NCBI RefSeq assembly: GCF_000001735.4 | Contig: NC_003070.9 | Location: 12,332,001-12,396,000, forward strand | Reading direction: 5' to 3' | DNA: 64,000 nucleotides | Source of the DNA: Arabidopsis thaliana | Lineage: Eukaryota; Streptophyta; Magnoliopsida; Brassicales; Brassicaceae | In this document: piece by piece, positions 31,190 through 44,514 of the stretch | How the letters are laid out: every line of letters begins with the position of its first letter | Position numbering within the stretch: position 1 is the stretch's first letter | Notes under the pieces: model-generated | The model's database searches: none | What the model was told of the DNA's origin: nothing | What the model saw: only the letters and a program-made list of their open reading frames with translations | Position numbers and translations under genes: made by a program

Positions 31190-34100
31190 TTCTCTGTGGA
31201 ATGAAGTCAGTGTACAGGGAATGCAAATGGCCTCACCTCAAGATTGACTGTGACTGATAAGGGTTTGTTGCAGCAGTTCAGGTGGAACCAAGCAGCTCAG
31301 GATTGGGATCGGTTATGGTCAATGCCAGAGGAGGTATGTGATGAATTACTCTGAGTGTGGAAGCAACGCGTATTGCAATCCGATTACAAATCTCATATGC
31401 AACTACTTTAAAGGCTTCAAGCCAAAGAACCCAGCCAAATGGAATGAGAAAGATCGTCGGGGTGGTTGTGTTAGGGACACCCGTCTTAACTGATAAGACA
31501 AGTTTCTGAAGCTTTCCATGTTGAAGCTTCCTAGAAGCAGTTCAACAATTTCAATCAAGGGAATGTGGTTCGACCCTTGCCGAGGCTACTGCTTGAAGAA
31601 CTGCAAATGTCAAGCTTTTGCAGTTACCAGTAGGTCCGACAACTTTGAGAAAGTGAAGTTTGTAGTGTGTTCAAAATTGTCTTCGGTAAGATTCTTTCCA
31701 AAACTGTTGTGGGACAATTTATGTATCTCAATGCACCACTTCTTGTGAAGAAGGTCCACATTCATCTTCTACAATATCCACGTCTATTTGAAATTGATGT
31801 TGTGTTCATCACAATCCCCCATATAATTGAGGAGATTATGAGTTGGATTGATGAGATTAAACAGACTTTTATAAATCTTCAAGCTCTCATTTTGTACATA
31901 ACTAGGACAACATCCGCGTTACGTTTCATGTATTTTTTTGTTTCTTTTAAATTTAATATCATATTTTGATAAATTTTATTTATAAATTTTCAATCATTCA
32001 CTCATGCAATCACCAACTTTTTAGTATCAAAATACTTTTGAGAGTATAAACGTTTTTCAACTTTTTCAACAATGTATCACACTCGCACAATCCCGAAACA
32101 AATTTTGTCCTAAACCAATATTATAAATGGTAATATCCTACTATATTATTTGGGAAGTACATTTTAAATATAACCTTAATTTTTGTAAGTAATTACATAG
32201 GTATGCCATTAAAAATAAAATTTTAAAGAGTAAATTAATTTATCTCTTTAAGGATTAAAAAGTCAAATACTAATTTAATTAATTTAATTTAATTAAAAAA
32301 CGAAATATATTATTAATTTTCAAAAATAATAACCAATCAAAATCAACATATAAGATTTGATATCTAAATTTTAATTAATTTAAATTAATTAGAAAAACGA
32401 AATACATTATTAATTTCCAAAAAAGTAACCTATTAAAATCAACAAATTAGATTTGATATCTAAATTATCATATTAATTTTTTATTAATTATTATAGTTCA
32501 CTTCTCATCTTTATATGATTCTATTTTTGCGAAAAATAATATCATCATTATAAAAAAATAATTAGAGTTTTTTCGCATATGCCATAATTTGAATTTTTGA
32601 AAACGAATATAAACTGTTCAATACATGAAAATATATTATAACGGGTGAAAAATAGATTTAAGAAAACTTTCTACTGAGTAACGGGTCATAATTTGAAATA
32701 TTTATATTCAATTTCATACATATTATATTGAAAATTTATAATCTATATACTATAATAATTAATAACATATTAGATTTTTTTATGTGTATAATATGATTCA
32801 ATTTTTAATACAAGCTGGAAAATCCTATAATTGACGGGTTTAGATCGATATTAATACAAGATGGTATACTACAGATGAAACTCTTAAATTAACAATCAAA
32901 CTACAAGTGTATAATCTTAAACACTAAACAATATAGATAATATCAACAAAACATATACAACTCACATTTTACTTTTAATATTTTATATACAAAATCAATT
33001 AAATCTTAAATTAAATCTTAATCACATAAAAATTAGCACAAAAAAAAATATTCAACAATTAAATTTTTATCAAATCTCTGTGTTATATAAGTTTTGATAC
33101 TATATTCGAATAAAGTGTAATATAACTTTTCAGTTTTTATTCTTTAACTAATTTAAGCTAACTAATATATTTGCTAATCTTATACCTATCAAAACCGACT
33201 ATCGTTTCTTATCTCTATAGTATTTTTGCAAGACTTTTTTGGTGGATTTGGGTAAAATTGCATTCGGGTCATATGGTACATTCCCCTATTAAATAAAAAT
33301 GGTATACTCCTATGTTATTAGCTAAAATGTTTAGATTATAATTCAGAGTCATATCATTAATAAAATTAATATTAATAAAATAAATGGCTTTTTGGCAAGA
33401 CGGATTTGGAGTGACGGGTTTTTGAATCAACATTAATAAAAAAGTAAAATATAATTAATACACCGTTTCAATATGGGTTAAATCTTTAATTTATTATTTT
33501 TTAAGACCACTAATATTAAACATATCAAATCATCTTAATTTAGAAAAAATTATATAAAACCAAAAATGTTATGTGGTATGTATAATGTTACTATATATAA
33601 AATATAAATGTATTAGAGAATGATATAATTTGCAAAACTTTTATCTATAAAAAAATAATTCTTAAATTTTAAAAATTACTACTTTAAAAAGAAAATCACA
33701 GGACGGGTAAAGAAATTATAGAACGGGTTTTATTTTGGAATTGAGTTATATGGTGGATGTATTTGAATCAATATTTATAAAATTTTAAAATATTATTAAT
33801 ATACTGTTTTAATAGGGGTTACAACTTCAGTTTTTTAACAATTGTCTCATAGATTCGTGGTATAGTCTTACTTAATAACAATTATAAACTGTAAAATATA
33901 AATATTTTATAAAAATAAAATTTGCAAATTTTAATATATATTACTTTTAAAAAATAAATCGTCCCGCGATATACTGCGGGTTAAAATCTAGTTTGGATTA
34001 TATAAGACTCAAGTATATTTGAAGATGGACCTCATCTTAGGTATTTTTCACACTTAGAAAACTATTAGCTAACTCATTGTACTTATTATATACTCATATT

Positions 34101-34435
34101 TTGAGTTAAGACTTCAAAAAATTAGCAAAGAAAACTCAAACAAATTTTTTTAAAAAAAACCAAAAAATTAATTGAAATAAGGAGTATATAATAATAAAGT
34201 AAAATTAGCATTGGAAAAATTAAATATAGATAATAATAAATATACCATTAATATTAGAATATTAATGATACTTATAATATAAGATATAAAATTTACATTA
34301 ATTATGAATGCGAGTAGTAGATATTCATATAGAGAAAGTTGACCAACTTTAGTAAATATGTCATATATATGATTATTTTTCGGCTCCTTGATTAATGAAT
34401 TAAATATTTTTAAAAACAATAATATAAAAACAATT
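31190..34435 (+). pseudogene. S-domain (SRK-like) pseudogene, copy B, carrying a Helitron
   Basis: Retains more of the S-locus glycoprotein domain than copy A: SRLTVTDKGLLQ, FRWNQAAQDWDRLWSMPEEV, then after a one-base frameshift SECGSNAYCNPITNLICNYF and KGFKPKNPAKWNEKDRRGG, followed by two stops (TGA TAA near 31491). A second segment gives MLKLPRSSSTISIKGMWF and YCLKNCKCQAFAVTS. The shared part with copy A begins at about 31404 and resumes after the Helitron at 33992-34435. The direct tandem arrangement implies a local duplication before the Helitron inserted. Confidence 0.78.
32136..33991 (+). mobile_element. Complete non-autonomous Helitron, 1,856 bp
   Basis: The 5' end is TCCTACTATATTATTTGGGA, directly after A. 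The 3' end has a GC hairpin (CCCGC at 33963-33967 and GCGGG at 33976-33980), then TTAAAATCTAG, directly before T. Insertion between A and T, 5' TC, 3' hairpin and CTAG are all Helitron hallmarks. The duplicated copy A (30783/30784) has the exact empty site, which fixes both boundaries. No Rep/helicase reading frame is present; the interior is AT-rich. Confidence 0.95.
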
Positions 34436-34439
34436 TTGG

Positions 34440-35358
34440 GACTGCAGATAATAAGTTTAAATACAATAAATTTTGTAACTAAAATGTTATAGTCATTTAC
34501 TAATTTTATTTAATTATATTATATACTCATTTACTTAATAATCATCTCATGCACATGGTGCAGATAGATGACATAGTTTCGTTCGTAGATGACTAGAGTA
34601 CTAAAGTGATAAGTATACATGAATTCTATCAAACATGTATATTTCATTTCAAAATTTTGGATTTTTGAACCAATTTTAATTTTTACATATCATCCTAAAC
34701 TTTCTTTACGATTTTGGCTCGCATTATATACGATCTCACGACTAAAATTATCTTTTAATATTTACAAATTTATCTTTTAAAAAACTGTATATTGGAAATA
34801 TGAAAATTGAGAAATAAAAAACTTAAAATAGTAACAATTAACGATTTTGCTTTAAACATACACTCTCTTGTCACTCCACGAGCCCTACGCTTCCCAACCG
34901 CCTGCCTTTTTCAGATTACCTCCGGTTTCTACCACTCTCGCCGTCGCCGTCACCGGTACTCCGATCACCTCCGCACGATTCATTTCCTATTTGCATTTTT
35001 CACCTCTCTAGGTAATAACTCCACGCCGTCTCATCAATTTGCTTCCTCTCCTCAGATTTGATTTCAATCAGTGAATTGCTCTGTCGAAATTATTGATCTA
35101 CGATCTTAGATCTTACGGAAATTTCGTTCCGATTTCAATCTCCGGTGACTGATCCGATCTGATCGAATCGTGTTACATTCAAATTTACTGTTGCTTAGCG
35201 ATCGCGATCGAATTCATATGTTTTTCGATTCTGTGATATCTTCATGACTCTTGATTCGTGACTCGATTCTTTAGCGGAAAGTGAGTCTTCTCGAGAATGG
35301 GAGATTGAAGAAGTAAGAGATTCACTGATTGAGGAAGAGAGAAAGTTAGTTCAGAAAA
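34440..35358 (+). promoter_or_regulatory. URGT6 upstream region and 5' leader
   Basis: 34440-34800 is AT-rich. From about 34850 the sequence becomes C/T-rich, typical of an Arabidopsis 5' leader. A likely leader intron runs from CTCTAG|GTAATAAC (about 35010) to TTTAG (about 35273). Transcript ends are inferred. Confidence 0.45.
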
Positions 35359-36965
35359 ATGGCTCCAGTGAGTAAAGCTGATAAGAAGGCAGCCGTAGAT
35401 GCTGCTGCGTGGATGTTCAATGTCGTCACTTCTGTTGGTATCATCATTGTTAATAAAGCTTTAATGGCGACTTATGGTTATAGCTTTGGTAAAGATTTCT
35501 CTTTTGCTCTTACTTAAGACGTTTTCTTTGAAACCTGTAGCTATTCTTCTAATTTGTTTACTTATCATGTTGCAGCTACAACGTTAACTGGTTTACATTT
35601 CGCTACAACGACTCTGATGACGCTTGTTTTAAGATGTCTTGGTTACATTCAGCCTTCTCATCTTCCGTTTACGGAGCTTTTGAGATTTATTCTGTTTGCT
35701 AATTTCTCCATTGTTGGAATGAATGTCAGTCTTATGTGGAACTCTGTTGGTTTTTATCAGGTATTAGACATCATCTAGCTCTGTAATTGTGAAAAGAAAT
35801 GTATTGCTGATTTTATGATTGTCCTGTTTTTGCTTGTCAGATTGCTAAGCTCAGCATGATTCCTGTATCTTGTTTGTTGGAAATGGTTTTCGATAAGATT
35901 CGTTATTCCAGAGATACAAAGCTTAGCATAGGACTGGTTCTTGTGGGTGTTGGTGTTTGCACTGTTACTGATGTTAGTGTAAACACTAAAGGATTTGTAG
36001 CCGCTTTCGTTGCTGTGTGGAGTACTGCTCTGCAACAATACGTAAGTGTTCTGTGCTCTTACGGAGTAACATATCGTTTCTTTGTTTAAGATAATACTAA
36101 TATTGGTGTGGTTTTTACATGATGCAGTATGTACATTACCTTCAGCGCAAGTACTCGCTTAACTCATTCAACCTATTGGGACATACCGCTCCAGCCCAAG
36201 CCGCAACATTACTGGTAGTTGGCCCGTTTCTTGATTATTGGCTGACAGAAAAAAGAGTAGACATGTACGATTACAACTTGGTTTCAGTGGTAAGTACGAA
36301 AAACCTCAATAAGTTCTTAGTCTCATTGGAATTAGATTTAACTTGACTCTCCTCACAAAAGCAAAATCGCATCATTATGTCAATAGAAGTAAAATGTTAC
36401 TACCTTATGAATTTTGTGGTAGTCTGATTATGATAGCCTTTTTGTGTTTTTGCTGTTTGGTACCAACTTTGTTTAGAGTCAGCATGCAGAGCCAAGCAGA
36501 TACTATAGGAATCTAGCTTATTTCAATGCCTGTTTCTTAGTTAACTTACAAACCATTTCTCTGTGCTTAAGGCCAAACCGTGCTGTACATACATGGTAGA
36601 AACTTATTCGAACCTAATGTCCCTGAATTCTGCAGCTGTTTATAACCCTGTCGTGCACAATAGCGATTGGAACCAACCTAAGCCAGTTCATCTGCATCGG
36701 AAGATTCACAGCTGTATCGTTCCAAGTGCTGGGACACATGAAGACGATCCTGGTGCTGATAATGGGCTTCTTCTTCTTTGGTAGAGAAGGTCTTAACTTG
36801 CACGTGGTTGTTGGAATGATAATTGCAGTACTGGGTATGATCTGGTACGGTAATGCCTCTTCGAAGCCAGGAGGCAAAGAGCGACGAAACTATTCTCTTC
36901 CAACTACCCGTCAACAGAAACTCGGAGCTGCTTCGGATTCTGACGACAACGAAGACAAAGCCTAG
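35359..36965 (+). CDS. URGT6: UDP-rhamnose/UDP-galactose transporter 6 (Golgi)
   Basis: Nucleotide-sugar transporter of the drug/metabolite superfamily (TPT/NST group). URGT proteins exchange UDP-rhamnose or UDP-galactose for UMP across the Golgi membrane for cell-wall pectin synthesis. Exons: 35359-35488, 35576-35760, 35841-36041, 36128-36289, 36636-36965, giving 335 residues. The N terminus is [20 protein letters not shown]. Visible signatures include [24 protein letters not shown]-type sequence, [21 protein letters not shown] and WQVLGHMKT-like [14 protein letters not shown]. About ten hydrophobic segments alternate through the length. The C terminus is hydrophilic and acidic ([10 protein letters not shown]) after [13 protein letters not shown]. 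Intron 4 is the longest (346 nt). The neighbours MES14 and RPS18 also have relatives next to URGT5 on chromosome 4 (recall). Confidence 0.93.
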
Positions 36966-37224
36966 TAGTAAGTAGTATATTATCAGGAACATCACATAGT
37001 TACGTCTCTGTTTTGAGTTGTTTTTTTATTAGCTTAATTTATGATTCTCGTGCTAAATTTTGGTTTGGTACGAAAGAAAGCGAATTTTTTCATACAGACG
37101 TTTGAGATTTTTGTAATGCATTTTTGCGAAATCAAGTTACATCAACGCACAGCTTTCAATATTGAAATAAGAAATTTATAAATTTGTTTGATTATTCTGG
37201 GGTGTTTATTGCCGATAACCATAC

Positions 37225-37925
37225 ATGCTGCACAGGCTCTGATGTGTGCAGCCACTCGGAAAAACTGGTGGGCAATGGAGAATACTTTGATCTGGTTTGA
37301 TCCCTAGCTATCTAACTCATCTATTCACTGCCTTATGGAGAGTAAAGGCTTGTCCCAAGTTCAAGAACTTTTATAGTGGTATGACTAAAAGTCTTTCTAT
37401 CTCAGTTAATCTTTGCTTATAGGAACCTATCAAGGGATTCACCATCTGCAAGATGGCACTCACGCAAGGAGACTGTTAATTACTTACTCTTTACATGCCC
37501 TTTATGCAAGATTAACTTGATCACTATCACCTATCCCAATTCCTCCTAGAGGTGAACTGGCGTTCCCTATTTGCAAACTTCTATCAGCTGTGATACTTCT
37601 CCCTGAAGGACTCTCCACCAGAGAAGCAGATACACAACTTATATCCATGGATCTTATGGAGGCTCTGTGAATCAAAGAACACTTCCATAATAGAAGGTCA
37701 CGACTATTCAGCTAAGGAAACAGCAGAGAAGGCATTAGAGTGGCGCTCACCGCTCACCTCGAACAGTAGATGAATGCAGAAGTAGAAGCATTATGTTTGG
37801 GCAGTTCTTCGTATCGTTTCTGATCCAATGCTCAAAATGTCTTACAAGCCGCAAGCTTGGCACTCTCCAACCAAACTATTAAGACATTGCAGTCTGAAGT
37901 GAGAAATTTGAAATAATAACAGCCT
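37225..37925 (+). mobile_element. LINE-derived remnant (zf-RVT / C-terminal region)
   Basis: Broken frames resemble the C-terminal part of plant non-LTR retrotransposon polyproteins: WRVKACPKFKNFY (compare the WK-APPKIKHFLW motif), LYMPFMQD at the HLLFTCP position, LYPWILWRLCESKN (compare PWILWRLWKNRN), EGHDYSAKETAEKALE, and AEVEALCLG. Several stops and frameshifts. No poly(A) end or target duplication was seen. Confidence 0.65.
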
Positions 37926-38284
37926 CGATCAAGTAATGCCGTAGCTGAGTGAGTACCAAATTTTTCTCTCTTTATGCTCTTTGTTGCAAGGTTACACACT
38001 TTAGTACAAAAATAGTTGCATCCATTTCTCGAGGTTGATAGAACTATTCATGAGCTCCCAATTTAATCGATGAAGAAAACAATTAAATAGGCCAACCGAA
38101 AGATGATGTAACTAGAGAGGTGACATAAGATCCAGTAAGCAACATTATCTTAAAAGCAATATGACAGTAGAGAAGATCTCTCACAAAAGACCCAAAATCG
38201 AGTCGTGCAAAATTGTACGAACAACAAAATTTAAAATTCAGTCCTTATCAAAGATCCAATCCAGCTGCAACTAGCAACATTGGC

Positions 38285-39465
<1,181 letters not shown>

Positions 39466-39489
39466 TGTGATTTGAAGATAAGAGATGCC

Positions 39490-40585
39490 TGAGAAAAGAT
39501 GGAGCTCTCGCCGTCTTCAAGCTTTCTCTCTTCAGTGATTCAACAGCGTGAGCTAGGGTTTTTTTTTGTTCGGCTTATATAGCTCATTTTGGCTATCGAA
39601 ATTACTGATTTTCTGAAAAGACTATTATACCCTTATTTGGTTTAAGCCCATTCTTGTCCAATTAAACCGATACACTTAGGGATATCACATTATCACTTGA
39701 ACATGGACACAGGACATTTGATTAACAATCTAGAAAGATAAAATGTATGGTCTAATAAAGACGCTTCAAATCAATGATAGATAAAACGATGACATGAATC
39801 CTCTTCGTAAGCGTGTTTCAGGTAACAAAACAAAAGAGTGAATCAAGATATATTTGTTCAATCAAATGAGTTATACTACTATCAAGTGATTCATCGATCT
39901 TTGAACTAGATTTGGAGCACATATGACGCAAAGGAGGGTTTGGATTCTTACATATGTTATACACTATACAGTATAGAATAACGCGTCCACTGCAACCGTT
40001 TGTGGTCTTCACTTCCCATCTCGACGCATGGTATTTAGTTCTGTCTGACGGTTTTGTTATATAATTTTAGGAAGCTGGAAATACTTGTTTACTTATATCA
40101 TCATGCAAAGCATCACGAGATCTTTCTCTATAAGTAGTCTTCACTCATACATATCTGAAAGTTACTTTTTAGTAGGTAATGCATAATGAAACTATTACAT
40201 CACGTTACTCACGTAAGCTTAACGATGAAATTTGTCAGGAGAGTTATAGAAAATATATTAATGTTTGGTTACGTTACATAAGTAGCCAAAAAAAGTAGTT
40301 ACTTTAATTAAAAAACTCTTCAAATACCACTATTTAACAATCACCTTCAGTATCTCACTCACAAAATGTAATGTTCTTTTGCAAACCATGAACCATCACA
40401 CTTGACGTTGTGAGCCACTCGTAACGTTCCGCCATCATCATCGCTAGCAAGCTACCTCGTCCGCTTTCCGCGATGGATCCCACCCTTGCCCAACAGGTGA
40501 TATATTGCTCCGAGAGATTTAAAAAAATTGATTACTAACCCTACATATCATCACGAGATCATTTTCCGTGTTTTGTACTTTATCA
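39490..40585. other. Spacer upstream of RPS18
   Basis: The RPS18 promoter region lies at 39490-39700. A short GC-richer patch at about 40380-40490 (CTCGTCCGCTTTCCGCGATGG) looks like a gene fragment ending in a splice-like CAG|GTGATA, but is too short to identify. Confidence 0.35.
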
Positions 40586-40587
40586 TA

Positions 40588-41112
40588 TAAGAGCATTTTC
40601 GGTGGTGATAAATGGAAACTTTTTTATGAAGTTCTCTTGATTAAATTGAAAAAAATAAATCAAAACTAACTAAAAAGAAAAAAGCTGGCTCTCTTTGGAG
40701 TCGTTGCCGTTTTCGTGTGTTATCTTAGTTTTTGATGAGCATTTAAAATCGAGTTCGTGATCGAGATATGCATTTATAATTAAAAACCATTTGGTTGAGC
40801 ATGAAAAAAATTCGCAACCATATTTTTAGAACTTCGTTATTTCAGTTTTTTTTTGCACATCTATTATAAAATGTTTGAAAATAACTTATGTGTTTTATTT
40901 TATAATTTGCAATATTTGTTAAGTTTTATGAAATAAAATAATTTTAAAAGAATAAGTTTTTTCTGAAATTCTTACTAAAAGAGACTACCCTTGGATTATG
41001 AAAAATTAAAAAAAAAAAACCTGAAACTCTCATCCAACATTTTTCAGAAATTTATACTTAAAAAACCGAAAGAATCCATTGAAAGGCTCGATCCACTAGA
41101 AATGCTCTAAAG
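40588..41112. mobile_element. MITE-like element, AGAGCATTT termini
   Basis: Left end AAGAGCATTTTCGGTGG, right end CCACTAGAAATGCTCTAAAG, which are inverted copies over about 16 bp with two or three mismatches. Interior about 520 bp, AT-rich, no reading frame. Termini like TTAGAGCATTT...TGG are frequent in Arabidopsis non-autonomous DNA elements. Target duplication not clear. A second AGTATCTCATCC...GGAGGTGCTCTTAG element may follow at about 41180-41315. Confidence 0.55.
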
Positions 41113-41454
41113 TACTTCTTGGTAAGCCACCCAACATTGATTTTTTAAGTTCAAACAACCTTCTGATTAACCTATGAGTATCTCATCCACATAATATTAA
41201 TAGTTTAATATAAAAAATTATATTAAATTTTACATCTTTTTATATTTTAAACTTATCAACTATATTTTTATTATATTAGACATTTTGTAAAAAAAATAAT
41301 GGAGGTGCTCTTAGTAATCTAGATTGGTTTAATACCCATAGTGTGGACAATTGATAATTTAAATAACTAGTGTACCGCTTATCTTATTGTTATCCGGAAT
41401 ATTTTAGAGTATATTTGTTGGAATAAAACGGTCCATACATACGTAGAGGTTCAT

Positions 41455-42100
41455 ACATAGTCCTGGGCATAATACCCGGAACCGAATATCCGAACCAAAA
41501 AACTCGAAAAATAACCGAACCGAACACGAATCCGATTTTTAGAATTACCCTAATGGGTCCTTGACCTCACTACCCGAACCGAATCCGAACCGAATCTAAT
41601 ACCCGTGGGTACCCGAATACAAATGTAACCTAAATATATTAGTTATATATATATTTGTAATACCTCAAACACCCAAAATTAAAATTATAAATCCGATTAT
41701 ACTAGATTTTTTTAGTAATTCATATAAATTTGGATATATTTGGGATAAAAGTAACAAATGTTATAGTTTTCTTTTAGGTAATTTAAGTATTTTGGTTACA
41801 TTTGGTTATATTTGTATAAAAAGTAAACAATATATTTACGGGTAATTGGGTATTTCGGGTAGATTTGAGTATATATGAGTAAAATACCCGAATCCAACCC
41901 GAACCCAAAAATATTTTGGGTATTTTTGGTTATTTTTACATTTTTACTAAAATAACCGAATCGACCCGAATCCGAACCGAAACCGAACCGAATTTTTAGA
42001 ATACCCGAATGGTTCTCAACCTCCTACTCGAATAGACCCGATACCCGAAAAAAAAGAACCGAACCCGAACGGGTACCCGAATGCCCACGCCCTAAATTAC
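41455..42100. repeat. ACCGAACCGAA-rich repeat element
   Basis: Two flanking zones (41465-41630 and 41870-42100) are full of CCGAACCGAA, ACCCGAA and GGGTACCCG motifs around an AT-rich centre. The left edge is CTGGGCATAATACCCGG and the right edge GGGTACCCGAATGCCCACGCC, whose outer parts are inverted (GGGCAT and ATGCCC). A very common kind of dispersed repeat in Brassicaceae. Its class is unknown to me. Confidence 0.6.
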
Positions 42101-42432
42101 ATACTACATGGTCAACGTGAGATTAAATTTTCAAGCAACAAAAGAATGAGAACATTTTTTTTTTTTTGTCTTTCGGAGTAGACCAAATCTCATCAGAAAT
42201 ATGCATAAAAAAACAAATAATATGTAGTTGTTTAAGAAATTAGGTAAGTGCTATTGATACAAACATGTAATCTTATTCAAATACGTAGTGGTTTTAAACT
42301 AATTTCTTGTTCTCCCCTCATTGTCACATGTCAACTTTTTCAATAGTCGTACAATAATTCAGCTATCAATGAACCCTCCATTTTTTTGCCACTAAGTTAC
42401 AATCTTAAAGTGTTTTTGTAGGTAAAGTAAAG

Positions 42433-44179
42433 ATGATACATAACAAGCTACTCATTGCAGGGTCGATCATCTTGAATCTTGTTTTCACCATTCATATTCT
42501 TTATAATAATACAAGCACATGGAGTCCAACGTGGACCAATAGAGCCGCCTTGGAGGCAGAAGCTGCAGCCTCTGTTTCATGCTCAGGCCATGGCAGATCT
42601 TACGTGGACGGTCTTGGTGTCCTTGACGGCCATAAACCTTGTGAGTGTCACGATTGCTACACAGGCAAAGATTGCTCCGTTCTTCTCAAAGATTGTCCTG
42701 TCGATGCTAACTCGTATGTAACAACTTTTCATCTCGATCATTATGACCAAACCAATCTGTAAAATTTGGAATAAAAATGTTATTGTTGTTTTTGTGGATT
42801 TTGAAGAGGAGACCCTTTGTTCTTGGAGCCTTTCTGGATTCGAAAGGCAGAGGAAAGTGCGGTTGTTGAGTCAGGATGGCACAGGATGAGTTATACTTTT
42901 AACGGATATGGCTTGTTTATGTCGGCAGAGCTTGAGAAGATCATTAGAAAGTTACATAATGTAGTGGGAAATGCAGTTACTGATAACAGATTCATAATCT
43001 TTGGAGCTGGAGCCACACAATTGCTTGCAGCTTCTGTTCATGCCTTGTCTCAAACAAATTCATTATCTCCTTCAAGACTTGTGACTTCTGTTCCATACTA
43101 CAATGTAAGCAAAAAAAACGCTCTGTTCTTGGCTTTATGTAACAAGTTGATATGTGTGGTTCTGATCAGTTATATGTGTGTGTGAGTGCAGTTGTACAAA
43201 CAACAAGCAGATTTCTTTAATTCTACCAATCTCAAGTTTGAAGGAGATGCGTCTGCGTGGAAGAGGAGCGAGCGCAATGATGATATTAAACAAGTTATAG
43301 AGATAGTGACATCTCCGAATAATCCAGATGGGAAGCTGAAAAGAGCGGTTCTTGATGGTCCTAATGTGAAATACATTCATGATTATGCTTACTACTGGCC
43401 TTATTTTTCACCTATTACACGTCAAGCTGATGAAGATTTGAGCTTGTTCAGTCTCTCCAAGACTACAGGTCATGCTGGCTCAAGATTCGGGTGACTATTA
43501 ACTTTGACTCTCCTAGTAACTCTATACAAAGGTTTGGATTGGTCAAAACAACTCATAAGTGTTTTTGTTTGTTGTTGTTGTTGTTGTTCTTGCAGCTGGG
43601 CATTAGTAAAAGAGAAAACTGTTTATGAAAAAATGAAAATATATATAAGTCTAAGTAGTATGGGAGTTTCAAGAGACACACAGCTTCGTGCTTTGCAGTT
43701 GCTTAAAGTAGTGATTGGTGATGGAGGCAATGAAATATTCCGTTTTGGTTATGGAACCTTGAAAAAAAGATGGGAGATTTTGAACAAGATTTTTTCCATG
43801 TCTACGCGTTTTTCGCTCGAAACTATCAAACCTGAGTATTGCAACTATTTCAAGAAAGTTAGAGAGTTTACTCCTTGTAAGTTTTTCTTCTAACTAATGC
43901 AAGAAAGTGAGACTTTTGTTTTGGTTTGGTACTTATAATTATGCGTTTGGTTTTCATTTGAAAGCTTATGCATGGGTGAAGTGTGAGAGACCAGAAGACA
44001 CAGACTGCTATGAGATTTTCAAAGCGGCGAAGATAACAGGACGTAATGGGGAAATGTTTGGATCGGATGAAAGGTTTGTGCGGCTAAGTCTCATCAGATC
44101 ACAAGACGACTTTGATCAGCTTATTGCAATGTTGAAGAAGTTTGTCTCCAAGGAAGCTGTAGTTGTTGACTCCATCTGA
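42433..44179 (+). CDS. TAR3: TAR3, alliinase-like PLP aminotransferase
   Basis: Member of the TAA1/TAR alliinase-related family (PLP fold type I). TAA1, TAR1 and TAR2 convert tryptophan to indole-3-pyruvate in auxin synthesis; TAR3 and TAR4 are closer to alliinases and their substrate is unclear. Exons: 42433-42713, 42807-43104, 43192-43490, 43596-43876, 43965-44179, giving 457 residues. There is an N-terminal hydrophobic segment (LLIAGSIILNLVFTIHILY), then an EGF-like alliinase domain with six or more Cys (SCSGHGRSYVDG, CECHDCYTGKDCS). PLP-binding pieces are FGAGATQLLAASVHAL, TSPNNPDG, DYAYYWPYFSPI and the Schiff-base Lys in FSLSKTTGHAGSRFGW. The protein ends KEAVVVDSI. The frame is open throughout. 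A tandem relative (TAR4) is expected just right of the window by recall. Confidence 0.93.
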
Positions 44180-44514
44180 AAACTTGATGTTGTGATCACA
44201 CGTCATCAATTTGATCATATAAAATGAATAATTTTGAATACTCTTGACAAATAATTGAATGAGACAGCTCAACTTCCAATTTTGTAATACAAAGAAACCA
44301 TTATACGACAGACTTATAAAAATAGACATAATCGAATCATATCATTGATTATTTAGAGATCTTAAAATCTTTATATTATTTAATTATTGCGTTAACTTGG
44401 AAGATAACCATAAATCCAGATGTTATTATGTGTAGAGATTGACTCTCATAATGATTACAATAAGGTACATGTGTTTATATAGAGAATACGATAATAATGT
44501 AAGTTACGGTTTGC

